Shown here one piece after another: positions 19,418-28,198 of a stretch of DNA of 64,000 nucleotides. A program made the position numbers and the translations under genes. The stretch's first letter is position 1; each line of letters starts with the position of its first letter. The DNA is taken from contig NZ_VAWB01000002.1 in assembly GCF_006148925.1 (NCBI RefSeq), positions 434,001 to 498,000 of the forward strand, given 5' to 3'. This stretch comes from Hyunsoonleella aestuarii (GTDB lineage: Bacteria > Bacteroidota > Bacteroidia > Flavobacteriales > Flavobacteriaceae). The notes beneath the pieces were generated by a model. The model worked only from the letters and a program-made list of their open reading frames with translations. It was not told the origin of the DNA and did no database searches.

Positions 19418-19443
19418 ATTTATATTAAATAGTTAATATAATA

Positions 19444-20151
19444 TTATTGCTTATTCTTCTTTTGCTTTTTTATCTTACCATTTTTCTTATAATAATAATT
19501 GTCATCTCGTTTATTATCAAACCAATCATTGTCATGGAAATGTCTGTCTCTGTGGTTTCGAAAATCATGAATCATACTACAAGAATTAACACCACATACA
19601 TGGCAAAAATCATCTTGATAACGATTAACTTGCCCTCTAAGGTTTACAATTTCACCCCAATGGTTGTAGTTTACTTGTAAGCCACCAACTTGTCTTAAAG
19701 TGCCATTTCTTCCTCTTCTGTATTCAATAAATACAGACCCAATTCTGGTTACCTTTCCACGTCTATCATAATTTAAAAACACATTTCCAATTCGTCTTAC
19801 TTGCCCAAATCTATCTCTAGATATGTAAACACCATTATTTCTTGTATTATTGGAATAGGCAACATTCATATTTGGACCTTTATAGTTCGCATTTATATCG
19901 CTGCGTTTCGATCTATTAGATCTGTAGTAAGCACGATTATTATAATATGGATCATAATTATTGGTATTGAAATCGAAACTACCATCTGGGAATATCAAGA
20001 ATTCCACACCGTGTTCCATAAAAATAATGGGTTGAGCATAACGATCATATTTATTATTCTTTTTGTTATAATCTGAGTGATGGTTGTTGGTTGCTGATAC
20101 ACCTGTTAATCCCATTAACAGCATTGTAAGTAAAAGTATTCTTTTCTTCAT
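19444..20151 (-). CDS. Exported protein with YD-like repeats, paralogue of the neighbouring gene
   Basis: A 235-residue protein with a signal peptide (to about residue 20, GVSA). It shares with its neighbour the block FMEHGVEFLIFPDGSFDFN and a series of roughly 20-residue repeats (RDRFGQVRRIGNVFLNYD, RRGKVTRIGSVFIEYR, LRQVGGLQVNYN, HWGEIVNLRG). The C-terminal part has a CHVCGVNSC cysteine cluster and a His/Asp-rich, then Lys-rich tail instead of the Ser/Arg tail. The pair suggests a tandem duplication followed by divergence of the tails. Function unknown; exported, likely periplasmic or surface. Confidence 0.8.
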   Translation of the reverse strand: MKKRILLLTMLLMGLTGVSATNNHHSDYNKKNNKYDRYAQPIIFMEHGVEFLIFPDGSFDFNTNNYDPYYNNRAYYRSNRSKRSDINANYKGPNMNVAYSNNTRNNGVYISRDRFGQVRRIGNVFLNYDRRGKVTRIGSVFIEYRRGRNGTLRQVGGLQVNYNHWGEIVNLRGQVNRYQDDFCHVCGVNSCSMIHDFRNHRDRHFHDNDWFDNKRDDNYYYKKNGKIKKQKKNKQ

Positions 20152-20413
20152 AGTTCTAGGATTTAATATTGTGCCTACTCTTTAGCTTTTCGGCTTGCGC
20201 TATATAACTTCAGGATTTCAATATGCGTGCCAAAAAAATAAAAAACATAATTCATTAACTTAATATATATAGTAAATTTGTTATTAAGATATTGAATTAC
20301 TGTTGGTTATAATTTTATCTTGTTGTATGAAAATAAAATAGATAATGATAATCTTATATGTACATCGTAATTTTATTTAATAATTATTACATTTATAAAA
20401 GTCAACTAATTAA

Positions 20414-21574
20414 ATGTCAAAAGAACAAGAAATTTGCAAAAATTGCGAAAGTCAATTCGATGAAGGCTTTTATTTTTGTCCATATTGTGGGCAACAAGCA
20501 AAAGAAGAATTAACTGTTGGGGTTTTATTTTATAATACCATTAGTAATTATTTTTCTTTTGATGCTCGGTTTTTGAAAAGTTTCTTTCCGTTGATGTTCA
20601 AACCAGGGTGTTTAGCAAAACGCTTTATAGAAGGTAAGCGTTTGCTTTACTTACATCCTGCTCAAATGTATTTATTCATTTCGGTAGTGTTTTTCTTTTT
20701 ATTATCGGTGACAGTTGTTAGGAATCAAGTAGAAACTTTGGATACTAACCTAAAAAAAACACTAAATAAACCCATTATATCGGATAGTTTAAAACAAGAA
20801 AGCATCAAAGTTTTAGATTCGACAATAATGGATAGTATTTTTAAACATCTTGGAACAGCTGATATAACTGGTTTAGGAATTAATGACATTAAAGCTTCAG
20901 ATTCAATAAAAAAAGATAGTATTTTAACGCCATTAAAAAATGTTAACATACCTGGTTTAGAAATTAAAGATGTAGAAGCTATAGACTCAATAATACAAGC
21001 TAATACAACTAAAGAGACTAAAGAATCATTAGCATTTGATTTTAATAGGAAGAAAGTAGATTCGCTAATTGCCTTGGGTGCTGCAGATGAAGACGTTTTT
21101 AAGGCTATGGGAATGTCTGATGATGCAGGTTCAATTGCTCGAAAATTTTATTCTCAAGTACTTAAGTTTTATAAACAACGAAATGGTGGTCAAATTTTAC
21201 AAGCTTTTTATGACACAATTCCTATTTCCCTTTTCGTTTTATTGCCAATTTTTGCATTAATTTTAAAACTATTTTTCAGAAAAAGAGGAAGCTATGCCCA
21301 TCACTTAGTCTTTAGCTTTTACTATTTTTCTTTTCTATTTTCTGTGTTCAGTTTAATTCTAATTATTAATAATTTTATAGAGATACCAGATTCATTAGAT
21401 TTTTTAATAGTAATGTCGACATACTTCTACTTATTGATAGCTATTAAACATTTTTATCAACAAGGTTGGTTTATTAGTTTTATTAAAACAGGAATGACAA
21501 CATTTATCTATTTAATGTTTGTTGTCCCAATTGCCTTAATAATCATTAGTTTAGTTAGTTTTTTCTTTTATTAG
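20414..21574 (+). CDS. DUF3667 family membrane protein with N-terminal zinc ribbon
   Basis: A 386-residue protein. C8, C11, C22 and C25 form a zinc ribbon (CKNC...CPYC), followed by the DUF3667 signature (FKPGCLAKRFIEGKRLLYLHPAQMYLF), a hydrophobic helix at about 85-103, a long soluble loop and several C-terminal helices. The loop contains two tandem copies of a roughly 28-residue unit (about residues 140-166 and 168-194). The protein is probably an inner-membrane protein of unknown function; relatives are common in Bacteroidota. It is convergent with uvrA with only 6 bp between the stop codons. Confidence 0.8.
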   Translation: MSKEQEICKNCESQFDEGFYFCPYCGQQAKEELTVGVLFYNTISNYFSFDARFLKSFFPLMFKPGCLAKRFIEGKRLLYLHPAQMYLFISVVFFFLLSVTVVRNQVETLDTNLKKTLNKPIISDSLKQESIKVLDSTIMDSIFKHLGTADITGLGINDIKASDSIKKDSILTPLKNVNIPGLEIKDVEAIDSIIQANTTKETKESLAFDFNRKKVDSLIALGAADEDVFKAMGMSDDAGSIARKFYSQVLKFYKQRNGGQILQAFYDTIPISLFVLLPIFALILKLFFRKRGSYAHHLVFSFYYFSFLFSVFSLILIINNFIEIPDSLDFLIVMSTYFYLLIAIKHFYQQGWFISFIKTGMTTFIYLMFVVPIALIIISLVSFFFY

Positions 21575-21580
21575 AAAGTT

Positions 21581-24379
21581 CTAATTAAACACACTTGAAA
21601 GTTTCTCGTTAAGGTATTTTCCTGTTACTGAAGTTTCAATTGTAATAATTTCCTCTGGTGTACCAGATGCTACTATTTCTCCGCCATTTTCACCGCCGTT
21701 TGGACCAAGGTCAATAATGTAATCTGCACATTTAATTAAATCGATATTATGCTCTACAACAATTATAGAATGTCCTTTTTCAATAAGCGCATTAAACGAT
21801 TTTAATAGTTTTTTGATGTCGTGAAAGTGTAGGCCAGTAGTAGGCTCATCAAAGATAAAAAGCGCCTTTTCTTTATTATTTCCTTTTCCTAAAAATGTAG
21901 CAAGTTTTATGCGCTGAGCCTCACCTCCAGATAGGGTAGAAGAGCTTTGCCCTAGGGTCACATAGCCCAATCCTACATCTTGTAATGGTTGGAGTTTGTT
22001 TTTAATTTTTGACTGCTTATGTGTTTCGAAAAATGAAATAGCATCATCAATAGTAAGATTTAGAATATCATCAATACTTTTATCTTCAAACTTAACTTCT
22101 AACACTTCTTTCTTAAAACGTTTGCCTTTACACGTTTCACATTCTAAATGGACATCTGCCATAAACTGCATTTCAATAGTTACTTCACCTTCACCTTTAC
22201 AAGTCTCACAGCGTCCACCATCTACATTAAAGGAGAAATGTTTAGCTTGGTAATTACGTAAATTGCTAAGCTTTTGTTTAGAATATAATGACCGAATATC
22301 GTCATAGGCTTTTATATAGGTTACAGGATTAGATCTTGATGATCGCCCAATAGGGTTTTGGTCTACAAATTCGATATGATTAACATTAGAAAAACTACCC
22401 TCTAAAGAGGTGAATTGTCCTGGTTTATCACCAAAATCGGTTAATTTCTTTTGCAATGCAGGATAAAGTATTTTTTTAACTAAAGTACTCTTACCACTAC
22501 CAGAAACTCCTGTTATAACTGTTAGCATACCTAATGGAAAACGTACATCTATATTCTTGAGATTGTTTTCTCTTGCACCTTTTATTTCAACGAAATATTT
22601 GGAGCTACGTCTCTGTTTAGGTAATTTTATAGATAGCTTATGACTAAGATACTGAGATGTTAATGAGTTAGAATTTAAAATATCATTGAAATTACCACTT
22701 GCAACTACTTGCCCACCAAGTGTTCCAGCCTCTGGTCCAATGTCAATTATATTGTCCGCCGATTTCATAATATCCTCATCATGTTCTACAACAATAACCG
22801 TATTTCCTAAATTTCTTAATGATTTTAAAACGGAAATCAATCTTTCGGTATCTTTTGGATGTAGGCCAATACTAGGTTCATCTAAAATATACATGGAACC
22901 CACCAAGCTACTACCAAGTGAGGTTGCTAGATTAATTCGTTGACTTTCTCCACCTGAAAGCGTATTAGATTTTCTATTTAATGTTAAATATCCTAATCCA
23001 ACATTAGAGAGAAAGGATAATCTGTTTTTAATCTCTTTAAGTAACCGTGTTGCTATTTTGGTATCATGATCATTTAATTCTAAGTTGTTAACGAAACTAG
23101 ATAATTTATCAAGAGGTATTTCAACTAAGTCAGTTATAGTTGAATTTCCAACTTTAACATAATTAGCTTCAACTCTTAGTCGTTTACCATTACAGGTTTT
23201 ACATTTAGTTTTTCCGCGATAGCGTGATAGCATAACGCGATTTTGAATTTTATAAGCCTTTGATTCTAATTCAGTAAAAAAGGCATTCAAGCCTTCAAAG
23301 TATTGATTCCCATCCCAGATAAGCTGTTTTTGTTCATCAGTTAACTCAAAAAACGGTTTATGAATCGGAAAATCAAATTTATGAGAGTTATTAACTAATT
23401 GATCTTTATACCAACTCATACTTTCTCCGCGCCATGGAAAAATAGCGCTTTCATATACCGACAATCCTGTATTGGGTATCACTAAATCTTCATCAATTCC
23501 AATAATATCACCATAACCCTCACATTTTGGACATGCACCATAGGGGTTATTAAAACTGAAAAGGTGAATATTAGGCTCAAGAAACGTGATGCCATCCAAT
23601 TCAAATTTATTGCTAAAAAGACGCTGTTTTTTATCTTTTAAAGATTCAATTATACATGAACCTTTTCCTTCGTAAAAAGCCGTTTGAATAGCATCGGCTA
23701 ATCGATTGTAAAAGTCTTCATCGTTTTTGGTGATTATCCTATCTACCACTAATAATGTGCTATCATCTTTATTTGTTTCTTTTACCTCATCAAGTCTTAA
23801 AATATCTTCATTCACCTTTATTCTTGCATAACCTTGTTGCTGTAAGGCTTTAAGCTTATCTGCCATGGTTCTTCCTTCTTCAAGGTGGATAGGAGCTAAG
23901 AGCAGAAGTTTTTCGTTTTCGGTAAAGGTTTTTAAATAGTTTAAAACATCTGTTACCGTATTTTTTTTAACCTCGTGTCCAGAAATTGGCGAGTAGGTCT
24001 TACCAATTCGAGCAAAAAGAAGTTTTAAGTAATCGTAAATTTCGGTGGTTGTACCTACGGTTGATCTTGGATTTGTTGAATTTACTTTTTGCTCAATAGC
24101 AATTGCTGGAGCTATACCTTTTATGTAATCTACTTTAGGTTTATTTAACCTCCCTAAAAACTGACGTGCATAACTTGATAAACTTTCGACATAGCGTCTT
24201 TGCCCTTCTGCGTAAAGCGTATCGAAGGCTAAACTAGATTTACCAGATCCAGATAACCCAGTAATAACGACTAGTTTATTTCTCGGTATTACAACATCAA
24301 TATTTCTTAAATTATGCAATTTAGCACCTTTTATAATGATGTTTTGTTTGGGGTCTACTTCAGAAATATTAGGAATCAT
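21581..24379 (-). CDS. uvrA: Excinuclease ABC subunit A
   Basis: A 932-residue DNA damage sensor of nucleotide excision repair. It carries two ABC ATPase units: the first Walker A is GLSGSGKSS near residues 41-49, and the second is GVSGSGKST about two thirds along. Both ABC signatures are visible (LSGGESQRINLA, LSGGEAQRIKLA). Zinc-finger cysteine pairs are present (CPKCEGYG, CKTCNGKR, CETCKGEGEV, CETCKGKR). I chose the ATG at 24379; an in-frame TTG at 24406 would add nine residues. It acts with UvrB and UvrC, which are not in this window. Confidence 0.96.
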   Translation of the reverse strand: MIPNISEVDPKQNIIIKGAKLHNLRNIDVVIPRNKLVVITGLSGSGKSSLAFDTLYAEGQRRYVESLSSYARQFLGRLNKPKVDYIKGIAPAIAIEQKVNSTNPRSTVGTTTEIYDYLKLLFARIGKTYSPISGHEVKKNTVTDVLNYLKTFTENEKLLLLAPIHLEEGRTMADKLKALQQQGYARIKVNEDILRLDEVKETNKDDSTLLVVDRIITKNDEDFYNRLADAIQTAFYEGKGSCIIESLKDKKQRLFSNKFELDGITFLEPNIHLFSFNNPYGACPKCEGYGDIIGIDEDLVIPNTGLSVYESAIFPWRGESMSWYKDQLVNNSHKFDFPIHKPFFELTDEQKQLIWDGNQYFEGLNAFFTELESKAYKIQNRVMLSRYRGKTKCKTCNGKRLRVEANYVKVGNSTITDLVEIPLDKLSSFVNNLELNDHDTKIATRLLKEIKNRLSFLSNVGLGYLTLNRKSNTLSGGESQRINLATSLGSSLVGSMYILDEPSIGLHPKDTERLISVLKSLRNLGNTVIVVEHDEDIMKSADNIIDIGPEAGTLGGQVVASGNFNDILNSNSLTSQYLSHKLSIKLPKQRRSSKYFVEIKGARENNLKNIDVRFPLGMLTVITGVSGSGKSTLVKKILYPALQKKLTDFGDKPGQFTSLEGSFSNVNHIEFVDQNPIGRSSRSNPVTYIKAYDDIRSLYSKQKLSNLRNYQAKHFSFNVDGGRCETCKGEGEVTIEMQFMADVHLECETCKGKRFKKEVLEVKFEDKSIDDILNLTIDDAISFFETHKQSKIKNKLQPLQDVGLGYVTLGQSSSTLSGGEAQRIKLATFLGKGNNKEKALFIFDEPTTGLHFHDIKKLLKSFNALIEKGHSIIVVEHNIDLIKCADYIIDLGPNGGENGGEIVASGTPEEIITIETSVTGKYLNEKLSSVFN

Positions 24380-24477
24380 AAGAGGTTTAAAGGAATAATC
24401 TTGCAAAGATACTACAAGTATTTCATCTGATAAAACGCATTATAAATCCAAAATAAGCTAAAAAAATGTGTTAATTT

Positions 24478-24509
24478 TTGTTTTTTAGGAATGATTGTTG
24501 TTATATTTG
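24478..24509 (+). promoter_or_regulatory. Promoter of the sigma factor gene
   Basis: TTG at 24478-24480, a 21-bp spacer and TATATTTG at 24502-24509 match the flavobacterial TTG-N17-23-TAnnTTTG promoter. The start codon is about 100 bases downstream, leaving a fairly long leader. Confidence 0.6.
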
Positions 24510-24610
24510 ACCAACTATTAATCACTTAATTATCACTTGCCTATAACATAATATTACTTTTAAACAGTTAAACCCCAAGCAAAGAAGCCTCTTCTTTTGC
24601 GTTAAAAGTA

Positions 24611-25201
24611 ATGATTATGCAACACCAAATTATTTCAGATGCTACGTTAGTTAGTAGCTACATTAATGGCGATGAAAGTGCCTTAGAAGTTCTTATTACC
24701 AGACACAAGCAAAAGATTTATAGTTTTATTTATTCCAAAGTTTACGATAGAGATGTCGCCGAAGACATTTTTCAAGATACTTTTATAAAAGTTATAAGAA
24801 CGCTTAAGCGCAAGGCTTATAACGAAGAAGGAAAGTTTTTACCATGGGTAATGCGTATTTCTCACAATCTGGTTATCGACTTTTTTAGAAAGAATAACAG
24901 AATGCCTAAGTTTGATAATAGTGGGGATTTTAGTATTTTTTCTGTTTTAAGTGATAATAATTTGAATGCAGAAAAACGAATTATTAAAGAACAGGTAGAA
25001 AATGATGTAAGACGATTGGTTGACGAATTGCCAGAAGATCAAAAAGAAGTCCTTTTAATGCGTATTTATAAGGATATGAGTTTTAAAGAAATATCAGACA
25101 GGACTGGTGTTAGTATTAACACCGCTCTAGGGCGTATGCGCTATGCTTTAATTAATTTAAGAAAGATAATAGAGAAACATAATATTGTTTTAACAAACTA
25201 A
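24611..25201 (+). CDS. RNA polymerase sigma factor, ECF-type sigma-70 family
   Basis: A 196-residue sigma factor with region 2 (ALEVLITRHKQKIYSFIYSKV, then AEDIFQDTFIKVIRTL and LPWVMRISHNLVIDFFRK) and region 4 (VDELPEDQKEVLLMRIYKDMSFKEISDRTGVSINTALGRM). Regions 1 and 3 are missing, as in the extracytoplasmic function group. The next gene is a 49-residue protein 57 bp downstream. That protein is too short to be a classical membrane anti-sigma factor, so the regulator of this sigma factor is not evident. It is flanked by its own promoter and a strong terminator. Confidence 0.9.
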   Translation: MIMQHQIISDATLVSSYINGDESALEVLITRHKQKIYSFIYSKVYDRDVAEDIFQDTFIKVIRTLKRKAYNEEGKFLPWVMRISHNLVIDFFRKNNRMPKFDNSGDFSIFSVLSDNNLNAEKRIIKEQVENDVRRLVDELPEDQKEVLLMRIYKDMSFKEISDRTGVSINTALGRMRYALINLRKIIEKHNIVLTN

Positions 25202-25258
25202 CACAATAAAGTAATACTTGCCACGTTATTTAATCATAATAACCCTTTAATTAAAGAA

Positions 25259-25408
25259 ATGGCAAAACTTTACTCTGAAAAACATTCTATTAAAAATTTT
25301 AATGATCTAGAACCGAGAGAAGAAACGGTTAATTTTCTTCTAAATTACTCTAAGGCTTTAAGTGTTATAAATTGTAATAAAATGAAGTTTGAAGCGCTTC
25401 TAAACTAA
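25259..25408 (+). CDS. Small conserved-looking protein downstream of the sigma factor gene
   Basis: An ATG frame of 49 codons beginning MAKLYSEKHSIKNFNDLEP and ending KFEALLN. It lies 57 bp after the sigma factor stop and ends just before the terminator at 25415, so it is probably cotranscribed. It has no signal peptide or transmembrane segment and looks like a small soluble helical protein. I recall similar short proteins after sigma factor genes in other flavobacteria, but I cannot confirm that here. A role in modulating the sigma factor is only a guess. Confidence 0.6.
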   Translation: MAKLYSEKHSIKNFNDLEPREETVNFLLNYSKALSVINCNKMKFEALLN

Positions 25409-25414
25409 GTTTTC

Positions 25415-25443
25415 AAAAGCTCTGATTTTTTATCAGGGCTTTT
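25415..25443. terminator. Bidirectional terminator between the sigma operon and nth
   Basis: AAAAGCTCTGAT (25415-25426) pairs with ATCAGGGCTTTT (25432-25443) through 12 pairs including one G-T, with a 5-base T loop and T-runs after the stem. It overlaps the last codons of the convergent nth gene. Confidence 0.8.
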
Positions 25444-26092
25444 TTGATTTTAGATAATCCTGTATAACGGATTTTCTCCCAACAGTTTTAGTTATTATAT
25501 CTTTATGTAAATCCCATCCTCTAGCCGGAGAATATTCTCTACCATACCAAATAATTTGAAGATGCAAATCGTTCCATAATTCTTTTGGAAATAAGCGTTT
25601 AGCATCTTTTTCTGTCTGGCTTACATTTTTACCATTACTTAAATTCCAACGATACATCAATCTGTGTATATGCGTATCAACTGGAAATGCAGGAACACCA
25701 AATGCCTGGGACATGACCACACTTGCAGTCTTATGACCAACTGCAGGTAGCTCTTCTAATGCTTCAAAGCTTTTTGGTACTTTACCCTTGTGTTTTTCGA
25801 TTAATATTTTAGATAACCCATGAATGCCTTTACTTTTCATCGGAGACAACCCGACAGGTTTTATTATATCTCGTATATCTTCTACCGAAAGTTTAACCAT
25901 ATCATAAGGGTTGTCTGCTTTTTCAAAGAGTAATGGTGTTATTTTATTTACCCTTATATCTGTACTTTGAGCAGACATTAAAACAGCTATCAACAAAGTG
26001 TAAGGGTCTTTATGATCTAACGGAATTGGAATTTCAGGATAAAGTTTGTAAAGTGTATTAATTATAAATTTAACCTTCTCAGTTTTAGTCAT
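25433..26092 (-). CDS. nth: Endonuclease III without the iron-sulfur cluster
   Basis: A 219-residue base-excision-repair DNA glycosylase/AP lyase acting on oxidised pyrimidines. The helix-hairpin-helix motif LEELPAVGHKTASVV contains the catalytic lysine K121, and the catalytic aspartate is D139 in FPVDTHIHRL. The normal C-terminal cysteine motif (Cx6Cx2Cx5C) for the 4Fe-4S cluster is absent. The corresponding part reads IIWYGREYSPARGWDLHK, and the protein contains no cysteine at all. Catalysis should still be possible, as Fe-S-free family members are known. It diverges from bcp with 36 bp between starts. Confidence 0.9.
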   Translation of the reverse strand: MTKTEKVKFIINTLYKLYPEIPIPLDHKDPYTLLIAVLMSAQSTDIRVNKITPLLFEKADNPYDMVKLSVEDIRDIIKPVGLSPMKSKGIHGLSKILIEKHKGKVPKSFEALEELPAVGHKTASVVMSQAFGVPAFPVDTHIHRLMYRWNLSNGKNVSQTEKDAKRLFPKELWNDLHLQIIWYGREYSPARGWDLHKDIITKTVGRKSVIQDYLKSKKP

Positions 26093-26128
26093 AAGTTGTA
26101 CTTTTGGTAAAAAATCAAAGTTAAGACT

Positions 26129-26581
26129 ATGAATACTCTAAAACAAGGTGAAGCTGTTCCTAATTTTACAGCTAAAGATGAACAAGGAAATACAATTTCA
26201 TTAAGTGACTTTAAAGGTAAGAAGTTAGTTGTTTTTTTCTACCCAAAAGCTAGTACACCTGGCTGTACTTTAGAAGCTTGTAATTTAAGAGACAATTACA
26301 AAGAACTTCAGGGACAAGGATATGAATTATTGGGTGTAAGTGCAGATTCAGCAAAAAAACAATCCAATTTTAAAAATAAGTATGAATTTCCTTTTCCGCT
26401 ATTAGCTGATGAAGAGAAAACTGTTATTGATGCTTTTGGCGTCTGGGGACCAAAAAAATTTATGGGTAGAGAATATGATGGGATACACAGAAAAACATTT
26501 ATTATAGACGAAAATGGAGTAGTTGAGCGAGTAATTGATAAAGTGAAAACTAAAGATCATGCAGCTCAAATTTTAGGATAA
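26129..26581 (+). CDS. bcp: Thioredoxin-dependent thiol peroxidase (Bcp/PrxQ)
   Basis: A 150-residue peroxiredoxin of the Bcp/PrxQ group that reduces hydrogen peroxide and organic peroxides with thioredoxin. The peroxidatic cysteine C46 and resolving cysteine C51 are in STPGCTLEACNLRD, the usual five-residue spacing. The N-terminal thioredoxin-like fold (GEAVPNFTAKDEQGN) and length are typical. It is divergently arranged with nth, so two oxidative-damage defence genes share a very short intergenic region and perhaps regulatory sequence. A terminator follows immediately. Confidence 0.93.
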   Translation: MNTLKQGEAVPNFTAKDEQGNTISLSDFKGKKLVVFFYPKASTPGCTLEACNLRDNYKELQGQGYELLGVSADSAKKQSNFKNKYEFPFPLLADEEKTVIDAFGVWGPKKFMGREYDGIHRKTFIIDENGVVERVIDKVKTKDHAAQILG

Positions 26582-26612
26582 AAAAAGCAGTTATTAACAT
26601 AACCGCTTTTTT
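26581..26612. terminator. Bidirectional terminator after bcp
   Basis: AAAAAAGCAGTTAT pairs with ATAACCGCTTTTTT with one mismatch and a 4-base loop, flanked by A and T runs. It lies between the convergent bcp gene and the gene at 26627-28105. Confidence 0.8.
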
Positions 26613-26626
26613 ATTCAATGAATTTT

Positions 26627-28105
26627 TTATTTCTTTTTTACACGCTTTTTAATTCGCAAAGGACTCAAAGGTTTCCTTGTATAGCCGAACAAACGGTAGT
26701 CTTTAATTAAATCTGCAGTGCCTTCTGGAACCATATCTTCCCAACCACGATCTCCAGCGTCAATCATTTGCAGTATTTCTCTTGAAAATATACTCATGAT
26801 ACTTTTATCATAATTTTCAATATCAATTACTTTTCCATTGTATTTAAAGAATTTGTATAATTCTTTCATTCTAGGGTAAACCTTTAAATTATCACTATTT
26901 ATCAACTCTCCAGTTTTAGAGTCAAGCATAGGATATAAATAAACCTTAAGGTCTTTAAAGAATAATTTCCCAAAAGCTTCCAATATGCCACCACTTAAAT
27001 GACGGTAATATTTTTCATCAAAAATATCAACCAAATTGCTAACACCCATTGCTAATCCCATTCTAGCCTTAGTGTATTTAGAGAAATACTCAACTACTTT
27101 ATAGTATTCTTGGAAATTGGAGATCATAACAGATTGACCAAGTGAGCAAAGTAAATCTGCTCTATCCATAAAATCTTGCTCATCAATTTCGCCTTCAGCT
27201 CTAAGGTTTGATAGCGTTATTTCAAAAACAACCTCCGTCTTATCTACATCAACTTTATTTTCCTTAATAAACATTTCATATGACTTCTCATACATGGCCA
27301 TGTTTACCTTAGTTACAGGTCTAAAACTACCACGTAAAGCTAAAATATTTTTCTTGTATAGAACTCTTGCTGGTAATTCATTATTACCATCGGGACCAAA
27401 CATTACAGCGTCGGTCATTCCATTTTTAACCAATTGCAAACTCATCAGGCGATTGTCAACATCTTTAAAAACGGGTCCAGAAAAATTAATGGTATCAATT
27501 TCTAACTGATCTTTATCTAAGTGATCGTATAAGTAGCGCAACAATTTCTTAGGCTCGTTATACTTGTAAAAAGCACCATAAATTAAGTTTGTTCCCAATA
27601 CACCAAGCGTTTCTTGCTGTAATCGGGCATCAGTTTCCTTAAATCTTAAATGAATTATTATTTCATTATAATCTTGACTAGCTTCTATTTGATACTTTAT
27701 TCCAACCCAGCCGTGTCCTTTAAATTGCTTTGCAAAATCAATGGTTGCAACAGTATTGGCATATGTGAAAAAGATTTTATTCGGATTTTTTTCTCTAGTT
27801 AACCTATTTTCCATAAGATCCATCTCATGAGAAAGCATTTTTCGTAACCGGGCTTCAGTTACATAACGTCCATCTTTTTCAGCACCATAAATAGCATCAC
27901 TAAAATCTTTATCGTATGCCGACATTGCTTTTGCAATGGTTCCAGATGCTCCACCAGCCCTAAAAAAATGACGACAGGTTTCTTGACCCGCACCAATTTC
28001 GGCAAATGTTCCGTAAATATTTTCGTTTAAATTAATTCGAAGTGCTTTCGATTTTAAAGAAGGAATATCATCAAAATCTTTATCGCCTTTTATGGTAATT
28101 TCCAT
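26627..28105 (-). CDS. Large conserved protein of unknown function
   Basis: A 492-residue soluble protein with no signal peptide or membrane segment and a very basic C-terminus (RIKKRVKKK). Strongly patterned segments such as FAEIGAGQETCRHFFRAGG, MSAYDKDFSDAIYG and GWVGIKYQ look highly conserved. I believe relatives occur in flavobacteria and cyanobacteria under unreliable names, but I do not recognise a catalytic fold. It stands alone, divergent from the PhnP-like hydrolase gene. The arrangement gives no functional hint. Confidence 0.7.
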   Translation of the reverse strand: MEITIKGDKDFDDIPSLKSKALRINLNENIYGTFAEIGAGQETCRHFFRAGGASGTIAKAMSAYDKDFSDAIYGAEKDGRYVTEARLRKMLSHEMDLMENRLTREKNPNKIFFTYANTVATIDFAKQFKGHGWVGIKYQIEASQDYNEIIIHLRFKETDARLQQETLGVLGTNLIYGAFYKYNEPKKLLRYLYDHLDKDQLEIDTINFSGPVFKDVDNRLMSLQLVKNGMTDAVMFGPDGNNELPARVLYKKNILALRGSFRPVTKVNMAMYEKSYEMFIKENKVDVDKTEVVFEITLSNLRAEGEIDEQDFMDRADLLCSLGQSVMISNFQEYYKVVEYFSKYTKARMGLAMGVSNLVDIFDEKYYRHLSGGILEAFGKLFFKDLKVYLYPMLDSKTGELINSDNLKVYPRMKELYKFFKYNGKVIDIENYDKSIMSIFSREILQMIDAGDRGWEDMVPEGTADLIKDYRLFGYTRKPLSPLRIKKRVKKK

Positions 28106-28173
28106 ATTAATTAATAGGTTATAACTTGTGTTACAAAGGTATCAAATAAGTATAGCAAACAAAAAAATAAACT

Positions 28174-28181
28174 TATTTTTG
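28174..28181 (+). promoter_or_regulatory. Candidate -7 promoter element of the MBL-fold gene
   Basis: TATTTTTG matches TAnnTTTG and lies 17 bases before the TTG start at 28199, implying a very short leader. Confidence 0.45.
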
Positions 28182-28198
28182 TGGAAAACTAAATGTAA

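Noticed and set aside
19447-20076. Two hydrophobic plus-strand frames that look like membrane proteins
   Set aside because: They are antisense to the exported paralogue at 19444-20151, whose signal peptide and repeats are clear.
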